From CAVQNQ01 sp963714205 (GTDB lineage: Bacteria; Acidobacteriota; Terriglobia; Bryobacterales; Bryobacteraceae), in assembly GCA_963714205.1 (NCBI GenBank), contig CAVQNQ010000002.1, positions 1,922,001 through 1,986,000 on the forward strand: a stretch of DNA of 64,000 nt, written 5' to 3'. Below are positions 18,630 through 28,443 of this stretch, one piece after another (within the stretch, counting starts at the first letter, position 1; every line of letters begins with the position of its first letter). Position numbers and translations under genes: made by a program. The notes under the pieces were generated by a model. That model made no database searches, was not told the origin of the DNA, and saw only the letters and a list, made by a program, of their open reading frames with translations.

Positions 18630-19681
18630 GGGCGCTTTCCCCGCAGCGTATAGACGCCGCGCGCCAGTTCGGCGTTCTCCCGAATGGCGACCTCGATGCC
18701 ACGGCCGGCGATCTCCTCCAGGTAAGGCAGCATGGCCTGCGAGATCGCCACGCTGCTCGAGCGGCCCAGATCCGCGGTGAAGTTGGGCACGCAGAAATGC
18801 GTGACGCCATGGTAGGAAAAAGTGGGTTCGGCGATGCTGGTGGGACGGCTGGTTTCCACGCACCCGCCCTGGTCGATGGCCACGTCGACGATGGCCGACC
18901 CGGGCTTCATGTGCTCCACCATCGCGCGGCTGACCACGTGCGGCGAGCGCGTCCCGGCTACCAGGACCGCGCCGATCGCCACGTCCGCCTCGGCCACCGC
19001 GGCGCCGATGGCGTCTTCATCCGCCAGCGAGGTCTCGATTCCCCGCAGGTGCTCGACGGCGTGCAGCAGCTTGCGGGGATCGATATCGAGGAGCGCCACG
19101 CGCGCCCCGGTAGCTACGGCCGTGCGCGCGGCCGAGAAGCCCACCGAGCCAGCGCCCAAAATCGCCACGCGCGCCGGAGGGACGCCCGGCGTGCCCCCAA
19201 GCAGGATTCCGCGGCCGCCCGAGCTCGAGCGCAGCAGGTGCGCGGCAATGGGAATGGTCATCTGGCCGGCGATTTCGCTGATGGGCGCGAGCACCGGCAG
19301 GCGGCCATCCGCGGTCTGGATGATCTCGCAGCCGATCGCCGTGACGCACCGTTCGGCCAGAGCCTCGAGCAGGCCGCGATCGGCCACCGGCATGTGGTAG
19401 AAGGCCATCCACGCGGTGCCCGGGCGGCTGAAGCTCAGTTCCTCGAGGGTGGGCCGCCCGATCTTGGCCAACAGGTCCGCCCGCTGGATGACTTCGGCCG
19501 GCGAGTAGGCGATGCGGGCGCCGGCCCGCGCATACTCGGCGTCGTGGAACATGGCGCGCTCGCCGGCTCCGGTCTCCACCCACACGGTATGGCCGGCCCC
19601 CGCCAGCCGGCGGGCCACCGGAGGCGTCAGCGCGACGCGCCGGTCATAAGCGCCGCGCTCCCGGATTACACCGATATCCAT
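18626..19681 (-). CDS. ald: alanine dehydrogenase family protein
   Basis: Alanine dehydrogenase interconverts alanine and pyruvate plus ammonia with NAD. The N-terminal catalytic domain has IGVIRERGAYDRRVALTPP (substrate-binding Arg), LLAKIGRP (catalytic Lys region) and FYHMPV (catalytic His). The NAD domain has VAILGAGSVGFSAARTAVAT and LLDIDPRK, and IVDVAIDQGGCVETSRPTS is the strongly conserved Asp-containing block. At 351 residues it is about 20 shorter than typical enzymes, and some motifs deviate (KIGRP for KVKEP), so a related amino-acid or lysine-pathway dehydrogenase is possible. It heads an operon with the CoA-transferase. Confidence 0.82.
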   Translation of the reverse strand: MDIGVIRERGAYDRRVALTPPVARRLAGAGHTVWVETGAGERAMFHDAEYARAGARIAYSPAEVIQRADLLAKIGRPTLEELSFSRPGTAWMAFYHMPVADRGLLEALAERCVTAIGCEIIQTADGRLPVLAPISEIAGQMTIPIAAHLLRSSSGGRGILLGGTPGVPPARVAILGAGSVGFSAARTAVATGARVALLDIDPRKLLHAVEHLRGIETSLADEDAIGAAVAEADVAIGAVLVAGTRSPHVVSRAMVEHMKPGSAIVDVAIDQGGCVETSRPTSIAEPTFSYHGVTHFCVPNFTADLGRSSSVAISQAMLPYLEEIAGRGIEVAIRENAELARGVYTLRGKRP

Positions 19682-19696
19682 TCTTCTCCCAGCCGC

Positions 19697-20473
19697 TTAC
19701 TCTAGCAGACGGAAGGTATACATCTTGCCGATGGACGCGCTGTTGGCCGAGCCGAATGCTCCGGGCGGCAAGAAACCGTACTCGCCCGCGCCGAGATTCG
19801 GCAGCAGAACCTTGTACATCCGATTTGCAACCTTCTTGCCTTCGAACGGGATGAGGTCGCGCGTCGCGCCGCCGGATTCGTGCATGACGCCGCCGGTCAC
19901 GGTTCGAAATTCGCGGTAGTCGGCGTTCTCGTGCAAGTGCACAAGCTGGTACTCCGTGATGGCGATCCCTTCCGGTGTGTAGATGAACACCTCGACTGGC
20001 GATTTGGCCGAGTTCCGGCTGTGGGCGCTCTGGATGTTCCCGTTCACATCGCCCTTCACCACCCCCGCGGAAGCGATGTGTTTGAGCACGCCCCCGGTCT
20101 TCCAGTTGACGACCTCGGGCAGCATTTCCTCCCAGGCGCCGCCCTTCTTGTAATAGACGCCAATGTCGGCCCCTTGCGGGATATCGCTATCCACGCCCAC
20201 TGCATTGGCCGGCGCGGGGACGGCCGAGGAACCGGGCGCCGCGGCGCCCTTGGAGACCATGGCGGCCATAACCTTCTCGGATACACCCGCCTGTTTCAGC
20301 TTCACGATATCGTCCGCAGTCAGGGAATATTGGCCCGGCTGATTCTGCACCATGGTGACGATCAGGCTGTCGCTCAGGCCGGCCTTGACCAGTTTCATGA
20401 TGGAATCGTTCGTGAGAGTCTCCTGCGCACCAGCCAGAAAGGCGAGCGCAAGAAGCAAGCACAGAAATCTCAT
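19697..20473 (-). CDS. secreted hypothetical protein with two small helical repeats
   Basis: The 258-residue product has a signal peptide (MRFLCLLLALAFLAGAQ). Next come two copies of a short helical motif, NDSIMKLVKAGLSDSLIVTM and ADDIVKLKQAGVSEKVMAAM, which resemble SHOCT-like repeats often seen in acidobacterial proteins. After a Pro/Ala linker the C-terminal 150 residues form a mostly beta domain without a recognised family. The ATG at 20473 gives the signal peptide; the frame stays open upstream only as an antisense shadow of the hydrogenase protease. Confidence 0.7.
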   Translation of the reverse strand: MRFLCLLLALAFLAGAQETLTNDSIMKLVKAGLSDSLIVTMVQNQPGQYSLTADDIVKLKQAGVSEKVMAAMVSKGAAAPGSSAVPAPANAVGVDSDIPQGADIGVYYKKGGAWEEMLPEVVNWKTGGVLKHIASAGVVKGDVNGNIQSAHSRNSAKSPVEVFIYTPEGIAITEYQLVHLHENADYREFRTVTGGVMHESGGATRDLIPFEGKKVANRMYKVLLPNLGAGEYGFLPPGAFGSANSASIGKMYTFRLLE

Positions 20474-20526
20474 ATCTCCCCCCGTTAAAGTATGCACAAG
20501 TTCGGTTGAGAGAGACAAGCCGTTTG

Positions 20527-20988
20527 TCAGGCCGGATGTGCGAGCACCCAGCATCCATCCCGGACCGCCAGATCGAGCAGCTCCTCGGTGGCGCGCAGCA
20601 CGGCTTCGGAGAGTTCCGCGCCCAGGCTGAAATCGGCCCCGGCGACGGAAACCAGAACTCCGGCGGTCTCGCTTCCATAAAGCGCGCGGGCGCCGGCCAG
20701 CAGCCCGGCCGGGGTAGCGAAATGGGTGAAAGACGCGGGCCCCATGACGGCGGGATCGACGGGTGTCACTGATAAATGGCCCGGTTCGCCGGTGGCGGCG
20801 GCGTCGAGGAAGATCGCCTTCGCGGCGCGGCTGATCGGGTCCATCAGCTCGGGGGTGAGCTGCTGGACTGTGAGAATCTCGACATCCGAATCGCGGACTG
20901 TTTCGCGCAGCCGCTGGGCGGCGTGCCAGCCGAAGCCGTCGTCGCCGCGCAGCGGGTTGCCGTAACCGATGATCAGTACGCGGGCCAT
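20527..20988 (-). CDS. hoxW: [NiFe] hydrogenase maturation protease (HoxW/HyaD-like)
   Basis: This M52-family endopeptidase trims the C-terminus of the hydrogenase large subunit after nickel is inserted. IIGYGNPLRGDDGFGWHAA matches the N-terminal signature with its nickel-sensing Asp/Glu neighbourhood, and FLDAAATGEPG contains the second conserved acidic position. 153 residues is typical. It is the last gene of the hox operon, 12 bases after the hoxH stop. The hyp maturation genes are not in the window. Confidence 0.9.
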   Translation of the reverse strand: MARVLIIGYGNPLRGDDGFGWHAAQRLRETVRDSDVEILTVQQLTPELMDPISRAAKAIFLDAAATGEPGHLSVTPVDPAVMGPASFTHFATPAGLLAGARALYGSETAGVLVSVAGADFSLGAELSEAVLRATEELLDLAVRDGCWVLAHPA

Positions 20989-21000
20989 CCCCCGCTTCTA

Positions 21001-22427
21001 TTATTGCCTGACCGTGTCGACCACCTCGCCGGCGGCATCGCGCAGCTCGATTTCCAGAGCCAGCCGCCCCACGGCATGCGTCGAGCAGCTCAGGCAAGGA
21101 TCGAACGCGCGGATGACGGCTTCCACGCGGTTGAGCATGCCTTCCTGCAAGCGATTGCCATGCACGAAGTGGCGCGCCACCTGCAAGACGCCGCGGTTCA
21201 TGGCGGCGTTGTTGTGGCCCGTGGCGATGATCAGGTTGGCCCAGGTGATGAGGCCATCCCCATCCACTTTGTAATGATGGATGAGCGTTCCGCGCGGCGC
21301 CTCGGTTATCCCCACGCCCTCCGAGTTATTGGCGCGGGCGAAGGCGCGTACGTTCTTATCGAGCACCTGCGGCGCGCTCAGCAACCGCTCGATCGTTTCG
21401 AGAGCGTAGAGGATCTCGATCAGGCGGGCATAGTGATAGTAGAAGGAACTGAGCACCGCTCCGCGATCCAGCTCGCGGAACTCGGCCCACTCCTGGCTGG
21501 CGCGCGGCGTGCCGCATCCGTCGATGATGTTGAGCCGCGCCAGCGGCCCCACGCGGTAGACGCCCTCGGGATACCCCATCGGTTTGTAGTAGCTGGTCTT
21601 GAGGTAGGTCCACGGGTGTGCCAGCTCGGCGATATGGTTGGCATACCCGGCGCCATCGATGCCGTCCGCCACGATGTGGCCCCCGGCATCCAGGAAGCGC
21701 AGCTTGCCGTCGTAGTGTTCCAGGCCGCCGCCCTCACCCACCAGGCCCATGAAGAGAGACGGGAAGTTGGCGAAGGTGCGGATCTCCTCGCGGAAGCGCT
21801 CGTTTTCGGATTTGAACCACTCGAGCGTGCGCCGGGCGATCTGGATAGCTTCGGGAAGGCCCGCCAGAATCAGGTCGCGCTTCTCGGCGGTGAGCGGCTC
21901 GTTCACGCCTCCCGGCACGACCCACGTGGGATGGATGCGCTTGCCGGCCAGCCATTCGATGATCTGCTGCCCGAACTGCCGCAGGCGGACGCCGTCGCGG
22001 GCCAGCGCCGGGTTGGCCTCGGATGACGCCGAACAGATTGCGCGCGGCCGGATCGGCATCCATGCCCAGCAGCAAATCCGGCGGAGGAAAGGTAGAAGAA
22101 GCTGAGCGCGTGCGATTGCACGATCTGCGCCAGGTTCAAAATGCGCCGCAGCCGTACGGCGTTCTCGGGAATGCGCACCGCCAGAATGGCGTCGCAGGCT
22201 TTGGCCGAGGCCATCAGGTGGCTCACCGGGCAGATGCCGCAGATGCGCGCCATCAGCGAGGGCATTTCGGAAAAGGGCCGGCCCTCGCAGAACTTCTCGA
22301 AGCCGCGGAACTGGGTGACGTGGAAATAGGCTTCCTCCACCCTGCCGTCGTCGTCAAGATGGATCGAGATCTTGGAGTGGCCCTCGATGCGGGTGACCGG
22401 GTCGATAACGATTTTTTGCCGTGACAT
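21001..22427 (-). CDS. hoxH: [NiFe] hydrogenase large subunit HoxH, two frame breaks
   Basis: HoxH carries the Ni-Fe active site of the bidirectional NAD-linked hydrogenase. The N-terminal cysteine pair is in RICGICPVSH and the C-terminal pair in DPCLSCSTHAVG, followed by the short tail removed by HoxW. The gene is in three frames: codons up to FFYLSS are in frame one, PDLLLGMDADPAARNLFGVI in frame two, EANPALARDGVRLRQFGQ onward in frame three. One extra base near 22080-22082 and one near 22021 explain everything; removing both yields an uninterrupted protein of about 474 residues. Either the assembly has two insertion errors or the gene is newly broken. It starts 3 bases after hoxY. Confidence 0.85.
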
Positions 22428-22430
22428 GTT

Positions 22431-22979
22431 CTATCCGAATTTGGCGGCCGGGTTGACGGCCTTCCCTTCCACGAGTTCGCTCAGCACCGAAAAAATCAGG
22501 TCGGCGGAGGGCGGGCAGCCGGGCACGAACAGATCCACCGGAACCAACTCGTGAACCGGCCGGACGCTCTTGAGCAGCGCGGGAATCACCTCGCGGGGGA
22601 TCTGGGCCTCCGACGCGACGTTCTCGAGGTAGGCGCGCCGCAGCACGGCGGCCGCCCCGAACTTGTTGCGCATGGCCGGAACGTTGCCCGTGACCGCGCA
22701 ATCGCCCAGCGAAACCAGGATCTTGGTGCGCGAGCGGACCATGCGGATGCGGTGCAGATCCTCTTCGTTCGAGACCGCGCCCTCGACCAGCGTGACATCC
22801 ACGTCCGGAGGAAACTCCTTGGGGTCCACCAGCGGCCCCCACACCAGTTCCACGCGATCGGCCAGCGCGATCAGGCGCTCGTCGATATCGAGCAGGGACA
22901 TGTGGCATCCCGAGCAGCCATCCAGCCAGACCGTGGCCAGCCGGATCTTGCCGCTACCGTTTCCGTTGGCGGCGCTCAT
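22431..22979 (-). CDS. hoxY: [NiFe] hydrogenase small subunit HoxY
   Basis: HoxY passes electrons from the Ni-Fe site to HoxU through its proximal iron-sulfur cluster. WLDGCSGCHMSLLDIDERL holds the first two ligands, SLGDCAVTGNVPAMRN the third and FVPGCPPSADLI the fourth. At 182 residues it is the short form of group 3 hydrogenases with a single cluster and no Tat signal, so the enzyme is cytoplasmic. It overlaps hoxU by four bases (ATGA). Confidence 0.94.
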   Translation of the reverse strand: MSAANGNGSGKIRLATVWLDGCSGCHMSLLDIDERLIALADRVELVWGPLVDPKEFPPDVDVTLVEGAVSNEEDLHRIRMVRSRTKILVSLGDCAVTGNVPAMRNKFGAAAVLRRAYLENVASEAQIPREVIPALLKSVRPVHELVPVDLFVPGCPPSADLIFSVLSELVEGKAVNPAAKFG

Positions 22980-23701
22980 CGGCGTCCCTCCCGCATGAGC
23001 GTCAGATAGGGCAGAAACTGCCTGCGTTTGGACATTTCAGCGACCGATTTCCCCTTCTCCGAGAGCGCGCCGGTGGGGCACACCTGCACGCACTTTCCGC
23101 AGCCGGTGCAGCTCTCCGAAGCGCCCCAGGGCTGGGCCAGATCGGTGATGACGCGGCAATCGACCCCGCGCGACATCACGTCCCAGGTATGCGCGCCTTC
23201 GATCTCGTCGCACACCCGCACGCAGCGCGCGCACAGGATGCAGCGGTTGTGATCCATCACGAAGCGCTCATGGGAAGCATCCACCGGCAAACGCGGGTAT
23301 TGATAGGCGAAGTGCACGTGGGTCATCCCCAGCATCAAAGCCAGAGACTGCAGGTCGCAGTGGCCGTTGGTGACGCACACCGAGCAGACGTGGTTGCGCT
23401 CCGCAAACAGCAGTTCCAGAATGCCGCGGCGGTAGCGCTCGAGCCGCTCGGAACTGACCGTCACCTCCATGCCTTCGGACACGCGCGTGACGCAGGCCGG
23501 CAGCAGGCGCGGCGTGCCCTTCACCTCCACCAGGCACATGCGGCACGCCCCCGTAGCCGAAAGCCCGGGAAGCTGGCACAGCGTGGGAATGAAGATGTCG
23601 TTCTCGCGCGCCACTTCGAGGATGGTCTGGTCTTCGCGGGCGCCCACCTCCCGGCCGTCGATGACCAGGGTCTTAACTTGAATGCGAGGTCTGGGCGTCA
23701 T
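22976..23701 (-). CDS. hoxU: diaphorase subunit HoxU, NuoG-like ferredoxin subunit
   Basis: HoxU relays electrons between HoxF and HoxY. The 241-residue protein has an N-terminal [2Fe-2S] ferredoxin fold (GLSATGACRMCLVEVKG), the His-containing cluster region (HVCSVCVTNGHCDLQSLAL) and two 4Fe-4S motifs (CILCARCVRVCDE and CTGCGKCVQVCPTGAL). This equals the NuoG N-terminus and is the standard HoxU length. It overlaps hoxF and hoxY by four bases each. Confidence 0.94.
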   Translation of the reverse strand: MTPRPRIQVKTLVIDGREVGAREDQTILEVARENDIFIPTLCQLPGLSATGACRMCLVEVKGTPRLLPACVTRVSEGMEVTVSSERLERYRRGILELLFAERNHVCSVCVTNGHCDLQSLALMLGMTHVHFAYQYPRLPVDASHERFVMDHNRCILCARCVRVCDEIEGAHTWDVMSRGVDCRVITDLAQPWGASESCTGCGKCVQVCPTGALSEKGKSVAEMSKRRQFLPYLTLMREGRR

Positions 23702-25357
23702 GCGGACACCTCCTCCTTCCCGCCCTTACAGGCGCCCTGGCAAACCCCCGCCGAGCAGCCTTGGCCCTCGATGTGGGAGCGGTACTCCTCGCGGAAATAT
23801 CGCAGCGTGGTCAGCACCGGATTGGGCGCGCTCTGCCCCAGTCCGCACATGGCCGTGCTGCGGACCAGGTCGCACAGCTCTTCGAGCAGCGCGAGATCTC
23901 CGGCGGTGGCTTCGCCGGAGGTGATCTTCTCGAGGACCTGGTGCATCTGCTGAGTTCCCGCGCGGCAGGGAACGCACTTGCCGCAGGACTCGCTCATGCA
24001 GAATTCCATGAAGTACTTGGCCACGTCCACCATGCAGGAGGTCTCGTCCATCACGATCATGCCGCCCGATCCCATGATGGAGCCGATACGCGCCAGCGAC
24101 TCGTAATCCACCGGGGAATCCAGGTGCTCCTCGGGAATGCAGCCGCCCGAAGGGCCGCCGGTCTGCACGGCCTTATACTTCTTGCCGTCGGGAATGCCGC
24201 CGCCGATCTCGTTGATGATCTCGCGCAGCGTGATTCCCATGGGCACTTCGATAAGACCCGTGTTGGCCACCCGGCCGGCCAGCGCGAACACCTTGGTGCC
24301 CTTGCTCTTCTCCGTGCCGATGAAGGAGAACCACTCGGCGCCGTTGCGGATAATGGGCGCCACGTTGGCGAAGGTCTCCACGTTGTTGATGAGGGTGGGG
24401 CAGCCCCACAGGCCCTCCGCGGCGGGATACGGCGGGCGGGGCCGCGGCGTGCCGCGCTTGCCCTCGATGGAGGCGATCAGCGCGGTCTCTTCGCCGCACA
24501 CGAACGCGCCCGCGCCCAACCGGATATCCACGTGAAAGCTGAAACGCGTGCCCGCAAATCTTGTTGCCCAGCAGACCCAGCCGCTCCGCCTGGTGGATGG
24601 CCGTGCGCAGGTGCTTGACGGCCAGCGGATACTCCGCGCGGACATAGATGTAACCCTTCTGCGCGCCCACCGCGTACGCCGCAATGGCCATGCCCTCAAG
24701 CACGCGGTGCGGATCGCTTTCGAGCACGGCGCGATCCATGAATGCGCCGGGATCGCCTTCGTCGGCGTTGCATATGACGTACTTTTCCTGTTCACCGGTC
24801 TTGAACACGGTGGTCCACTTCAGGCCGGTGGGATAACCCGCGCCGCCGCGCCCCCGCAGGCCGCTGCGCACAATCTGCTGGATGACCTCCTGCGGCGTCA
24901 TCTCGGTGATGGCCGTAACCAGGGCGAGATAGCCGCCGTGCGCGATGTAGTCTTCGATGCGCTCGGGATCGATCTTGCCGGAATTCTCCAGCACGATCTT
25001 CTTCTGGCGCGAGAAGAAAGGTATGTCGGTGGGGCAACGCTTCAGCGCTTCGCTCCCGGTATCCAGGTTGCGAATGACCTCCGGGGCCTCTTCCGGCGCG
25101 ACGTTCGCATACATCTTGCCGTCGCTTTCGATGGAGACCAGCGGGCCGGCCGAGCAGAGGCCCATGCAGCCCACGCCCTTCACCAGCACTTCGTTCCCCA
25201 TCCCCGATTCGGCCACTTCCTTTTTCAGCGCGTCGCGAACCTGGTCCGCGCCGGAAGAGAGGCACCCCGCGGCGATGCAGACATGCACGCGGTGCTGGTA
25301 CTTTTTCTCCGTCTCGCGCTCGGTCTCGGCGATTTTCTGGAGTTCGTCAAGCGTCAT
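23698..25357 (-). CDS. hoxF: diaphorase subunit HoxF (NADH-binding), one frame break
   Basis: HoxF binds NAD(H) and FMN. The first 110 residues are a thioredoxin-like [2Fe-2S] domain (VCIAAGCLSSGADQV, GVGCMGLCSAGPLVSI). Then come the NuoF signatures GLRGRGGAGYPTGLKW, CNADEGDPGAFMDR and, in the second frame, GAGAFVCGEETAL and ESCGKCVPCRAGTQQMHQVL, the last binding the 4Fe-4S cluster. The frame breaks at LGNKICG: a run of three C at 24551-24553 (GGG on the coding strand) should be two, after which GTRFSFHVDIRLG continues. Corrected length is about 552 residues. It overlaps hoxE and hoxU (ATGA each). Confidence 0.88.
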
Positions 25358-25872
25358 TGGCGAATGCCTTTCTGGATGCGTGCCAGCATCTCATCGGGCC
25401 CGATCTTGCCGAGCACCGCATTGTCCAGCACCACGGCCGGCGCCAGGCCGCAGGACCCCAGGCAGCGCGCCGTGAGCACCGAGAGGTCATTGTCCGGCGT
25501 GGTCTCGCCCGGTTTGACGCCGTGCGCGCGCTCGAGGGCCGCGAGCAATGCCGGCGCGCCCTTGATGTAACACGCCGTGCCAGTGCACACCACGCAGGTG
25601 TGTTTGCCCTTCGGCTTCAGTGTAAAGAAATGATAAAAAGTAGCCGCGCCATATACGCGGCTTAGCGGCACGCGCAGCGTGAGGGCCACAAACCGGAGCG
25701 CGGCCTCGTCGAGATACCCGAAGCACTCCTGAACGGTGTGCAAGGTCTCGATGAGCGCGCGAGGCTCGCGGCCATGGCGGCGCGCCGTGGCCTCGACGAT
25801 TTTCCAGCGCTTATCGTCCGAGGGCAGTTGGGGCTGTCCCGAATACGTGAGCATAGAGAGTATCGATTGCAT
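25354..25872 (-). CDS. hoxE: diaphorase subunit HoxE (NuoE-like)
   Basis: HoxE is the NuoE-like [2Fe-2S] subunit of the NAD-linked hydrogenase. Its ligands sit in CVVCTGTACYIKGAPALL and ARCLGSCGLAPAVV, and the upstream helical part (LIETLHTVQECFGYLDEAAL) is typical. I took the ATG at 25872 (MQSILSML), preceded by GGAA six bases upstream; the frame is open for another 25 codons but these look non-coding. Product 172 residues. It is the first gene of the hoxEFUYH-W operon, so the promoter should lie in 25873-26052. Confidence 0.92.
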   Translation of the reverse strand: MQSILSMLTYSGQPQLPSDDKRWKIVEATARRHGREPRALIETLHTVQECFGYLDEAALRFVALTLRVPLSRVYGAATFYHFFTLKPKGKHTCVVCTGTACYIKGAPALLAALERAHGVKPGETTPDNDLSVLTARCLGSCGLAPAVVLDNAVLGKIGPDEMLARIQKGIRQ

Positions 25873-26052
25873 TTCAAATTCCAGATATTCGCATCCGATT
25901 ATCAGCAACATGCGGATCCCGCGCGCGCGAGAGGCGGTGCGAATCACCCAATTCGGGGCAAAAGCCCCACGTTATCTTTTGTTTAGATTTCCACCGGGAG
26001 TGGAATTGTCCGACGCTCATCCCATGTAAAACCAGCGGGCTTTACGCGTTCA

Positions 26053-28443
26053 TTATTTCTGCAGGAAACTGGAATCCATCCACTGCACGATTTTGTCTTG
26101 TATGGCGTTGGGCAGGCGGTTGTAGTCCCATGGGTCGTCAAACTCCAGTTTGTTGCCGGCGCCGTAAAGAGAGTAGATCCGCCTGGCCTCGTTTACGGCG
26201 GCCGACACATCGTCCGGCGTTGCGTCACGGTCCAATTGCGGTTGCACCACCAGAATAGGACGAGGTGCGATCATGCCCAGCAGGTCCTGAAAATCATATG
26301 GAATTTGCGCTTCGTGCCCGACGAAGAAGCCCAGGCGCGGAATCATCCCTTGTTCGTGACTGTATCGGGCGATGCCTCCCGTGCCCCGCTCAGCAGTGTC
26401 GGTGCGCATGGGAGTAAAGCCGGCGATGGAAACCACGCCTTTCACTCTCGGGTCCAGAGCGGCAGTGTATACCGCAACGGTTCCGCCGAGCGAGTACCCA
26501 AACAGATAGATCCGCTCAGAATCAATCCTGCTGTCCTTCGTCAACGCGTAGATCGCCGAGCTCGCATCTTCTACGAGCCGTCCCATATGCGACCACTTCG
26601 GATACCGGTCGTAGAACGGTCCGGTCTCTGACAGGCGGCTGCCAAAGCCGCTCTGATCATATGCAAATACTGCATACCCTGCGCGCACCAGCGCCAGGAT
26701 GGGGTGCAAGTCTTCGTGGTAGACCCACATGTAGCCAAGCGGGTAGCTGTACCCGTGCAGCCAGACGACAGCCGGCAACTTCTTGCCTGCCGGCGTGTTC
26801 TTCGGGTAGTAGAGGTCGCCGACGAGATCGCCTCCGAAGCGGACCCGGCGTGAATCGGTCTGGCTCTTCTGCGGCTCGTGCCAGCCATACGCCCAACCAG
26901 AATTAGCTCCCTTAGAAATGACCCACGCCGGTAGATCGGGCGTTACCCGTCCAAAATCGGGTGCTCCAGCCGCAGGCGCCGGTACCGGCAGGGGAGAACT
27001 CTGCGCATTCACTTCGTCGTCCAACATCTTGGGAGGCTCATCCCCCAGCATCCAGAGGACCGATTTGCGAATCTCCGCCGATTTCTTCTCCCAGCCCGCA
27101 GCGGAACTGATCATGCTTCCATCCGCGGATTTGAGTATCTCGTCCGTTGCATGCTTGGGATACTTACTGAGATCCACCGGCTGCTTGACGTTGGCGCGCC
27201 AAGCGTTCCAGTCCCATTGGAAGATCAGGTTGCTGGTCCATTTTCGGCTGGACCGGCCGAATTGAATGTCGAGCCAGTCAAGGCACGCTTCTTCATCGAT
27301 TGGGGTTTCGTGAAAGCCCGGACCCCGTAGGGTGCCGATGCGGTCTGGAACGCCGAGCAACCTGTAAACCTTCAACGCGGAATAGTACGTCTGCTCGATG
27401 CCCCAAGTGTTCGAGACCTGATCGTTGTTGCCCCACTCCATGAGCAAAGCCCGCGGAGCAATCATGGCTGCCAACAGGTTGGCATCCACTGGCAGGCGAT
27501 CTTCCCGCCCGGAGAAGAAACGCAGTTGCGGAGCGAACCATGTTGGGAATGCGCGCGTGGTGGTCTCGATGCCTTCGCCAAACCCGCGCTCACCGGAGGC
27601 ACGCCAAGGCAGTACGCCGCCCGCGCCCGTGCTGCCCGCGATTACCGCGGAAATGCGCGTATCCATGGCAGCGGCGATTGCCGCGACCTTGCCGTTGCGC
27701 GAGTAACCGAAGATGGCGACATGCTTGGTATCGACCTGGGGCAGCGTCTCCAGATAGTCCACGACCAGGCTCGCCGACCAAGCCCGGCGCGGCAGCAGCG
27801 CGAAGTCGTACTTTGGATAGAGCTGCGCCAGCGCATCGGCATCGTCCATGTCATCGTTGCCGGCGTATCCCGCGGAGATGTAGCCACGGCGAATCAGCGA
27901 AGGCGTCCAGTTAATCCAGACGTTGTAGTGAAACATGTCGTTAGCGATCAACACCGGAAACGGTCCGGAGCCGTCGGGAATAACGACACGCACTCGCATC
28001 GTGCCCTTGGATTCTGGACCGAACTCCAAGCGCAGATTGCGTACCGTGTAGCCATCCTCGTGTCTCTCATCGAGCATGATTGCGCGGTCGATTTTGGGCT
28101 TCGGCGGAAAGGCACCCCATACATACTTCTGAGAGAGGCTCCCGATTTCTTCCCTGCGTGCCGGCCAATCGGCCGCGGTGCGCACGGTGCGCCCATTCAT
28201 GAACTTCAACGGATCGGGCAGGCTGTTTTGCCTGGGCAGCGCTTTGAAGTCCGGCGGCAACGTGCCGGTGTTCTTCAGCCAAGCATCGAAAGATGGATCG
28301 CTCGGGAGAATTTGCTGGAGCTTCTGCAGGTACTCCTGCCGCTCCTGGGTCGACATTTTGTCGGGTGCCTGGGCGTGGACATTAGCCAGCAGAATCACGC
28401 TCAGTATTGGCCCCCAAGCCAATATCCGACTTCGAGAGAGCAT
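26053..28443 (-). CDS. secreted tandem alpha/beta hydrolase, glucuronoyl-esterase-like plus second esterase
   Basis: After a signal peptide (MLSRSRILAWGPILSVILLA) the 796-residue protein has two alpha/beta hydrolase halves. The first carries the nucleophile motif GYSRNGKVA (Ser248) and a GFHETP histidine motif, as in CE15 glucuronoyl esterases, which cut lignin-xylan esters. The second half has GYSLGGTVAVYTAA and the late DPWDYNRLP region, like dienelactone-hydrolase/acetyl-xylan-esterase folds. Together they suggest a plant-wall esterase acting outside the cell; the exact substrates are inferred only. ATG at 28443 chosen for the signal peptide; the frame extends 25 codons upstream. Confidence 0.75.
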   Translation of the reverse strand: MLSRSRILAWGPILSVILLANVHAQAPDKMSTQERQEYLQKLQQILPSDPSFDAWLKNTGTLPPDFKALPRQNSLPDPLKFMNGRTVRTAADWPARREEIGSLSQKYVWGAFPPKPKIDRAIMLDERHEDGYTVRNLRLEFGPESKGTMRVRVVIPDGSGPFPVLIANDMFHYNVWINWTPSLIRRGYISAGYAGNDDMDDADALAQLYPKYDFALLPRRAWSASLVVDYLETLPQVDTKHVAIFGYSRNGKVAAIAAAMDTRISAVIAGSTGAGGVLPWRASGERGFGEGIETTTRAFPTWFAPQLRFFSGREDRLPVDANLLAAMIAPRALLMEWGNNDQVSNTWGIEQTYYSALKVYRLLGVPDRIGTLRGPGFHETPIDEEACLDWLDIQFGRSSRKWTSNLIFQWDWNAWRANVKQPVDLSKYPKHATDEILKSADGSMISSAAGWEKKSAEIRKSVLWMLGDEPPKMLDDEVNAQSSPLPVPAPAAGAPDFGRVTPDLPAWVISKGANSGWAYGWHEPQKSQTDSRRVRFGGDLVGDLYYPKNTPAGKKLPAVVWLHGYSYPLGYMWVYHEDLHPILALVRAGYAVFAYDQSGFGSRLSETGPFYDRYPKWSHMGRLVEDASSAIYALTKDSRIDSERIYLFGYSLGGTVAVYTAALDPRVKGVVSIAGFTPMRTDTAERGTGGIARYSHEQGMIPRLGFFVGHEAQIPYDFQDLLGMIAPRPILVVQPQLDRDATPDDVSAAVNEARRIYSLYGAGNKLEFDDPWDYNRLPNAIQDKIVQWMDSSFLQK

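Noticed and set aside
25955..25968. GGGGC-AAAA-GCCCC hairpin as terminator of the hydrolase gene
   Set aside because: Stem is only 5 bp and not followed by a T-run on the relevant strand.
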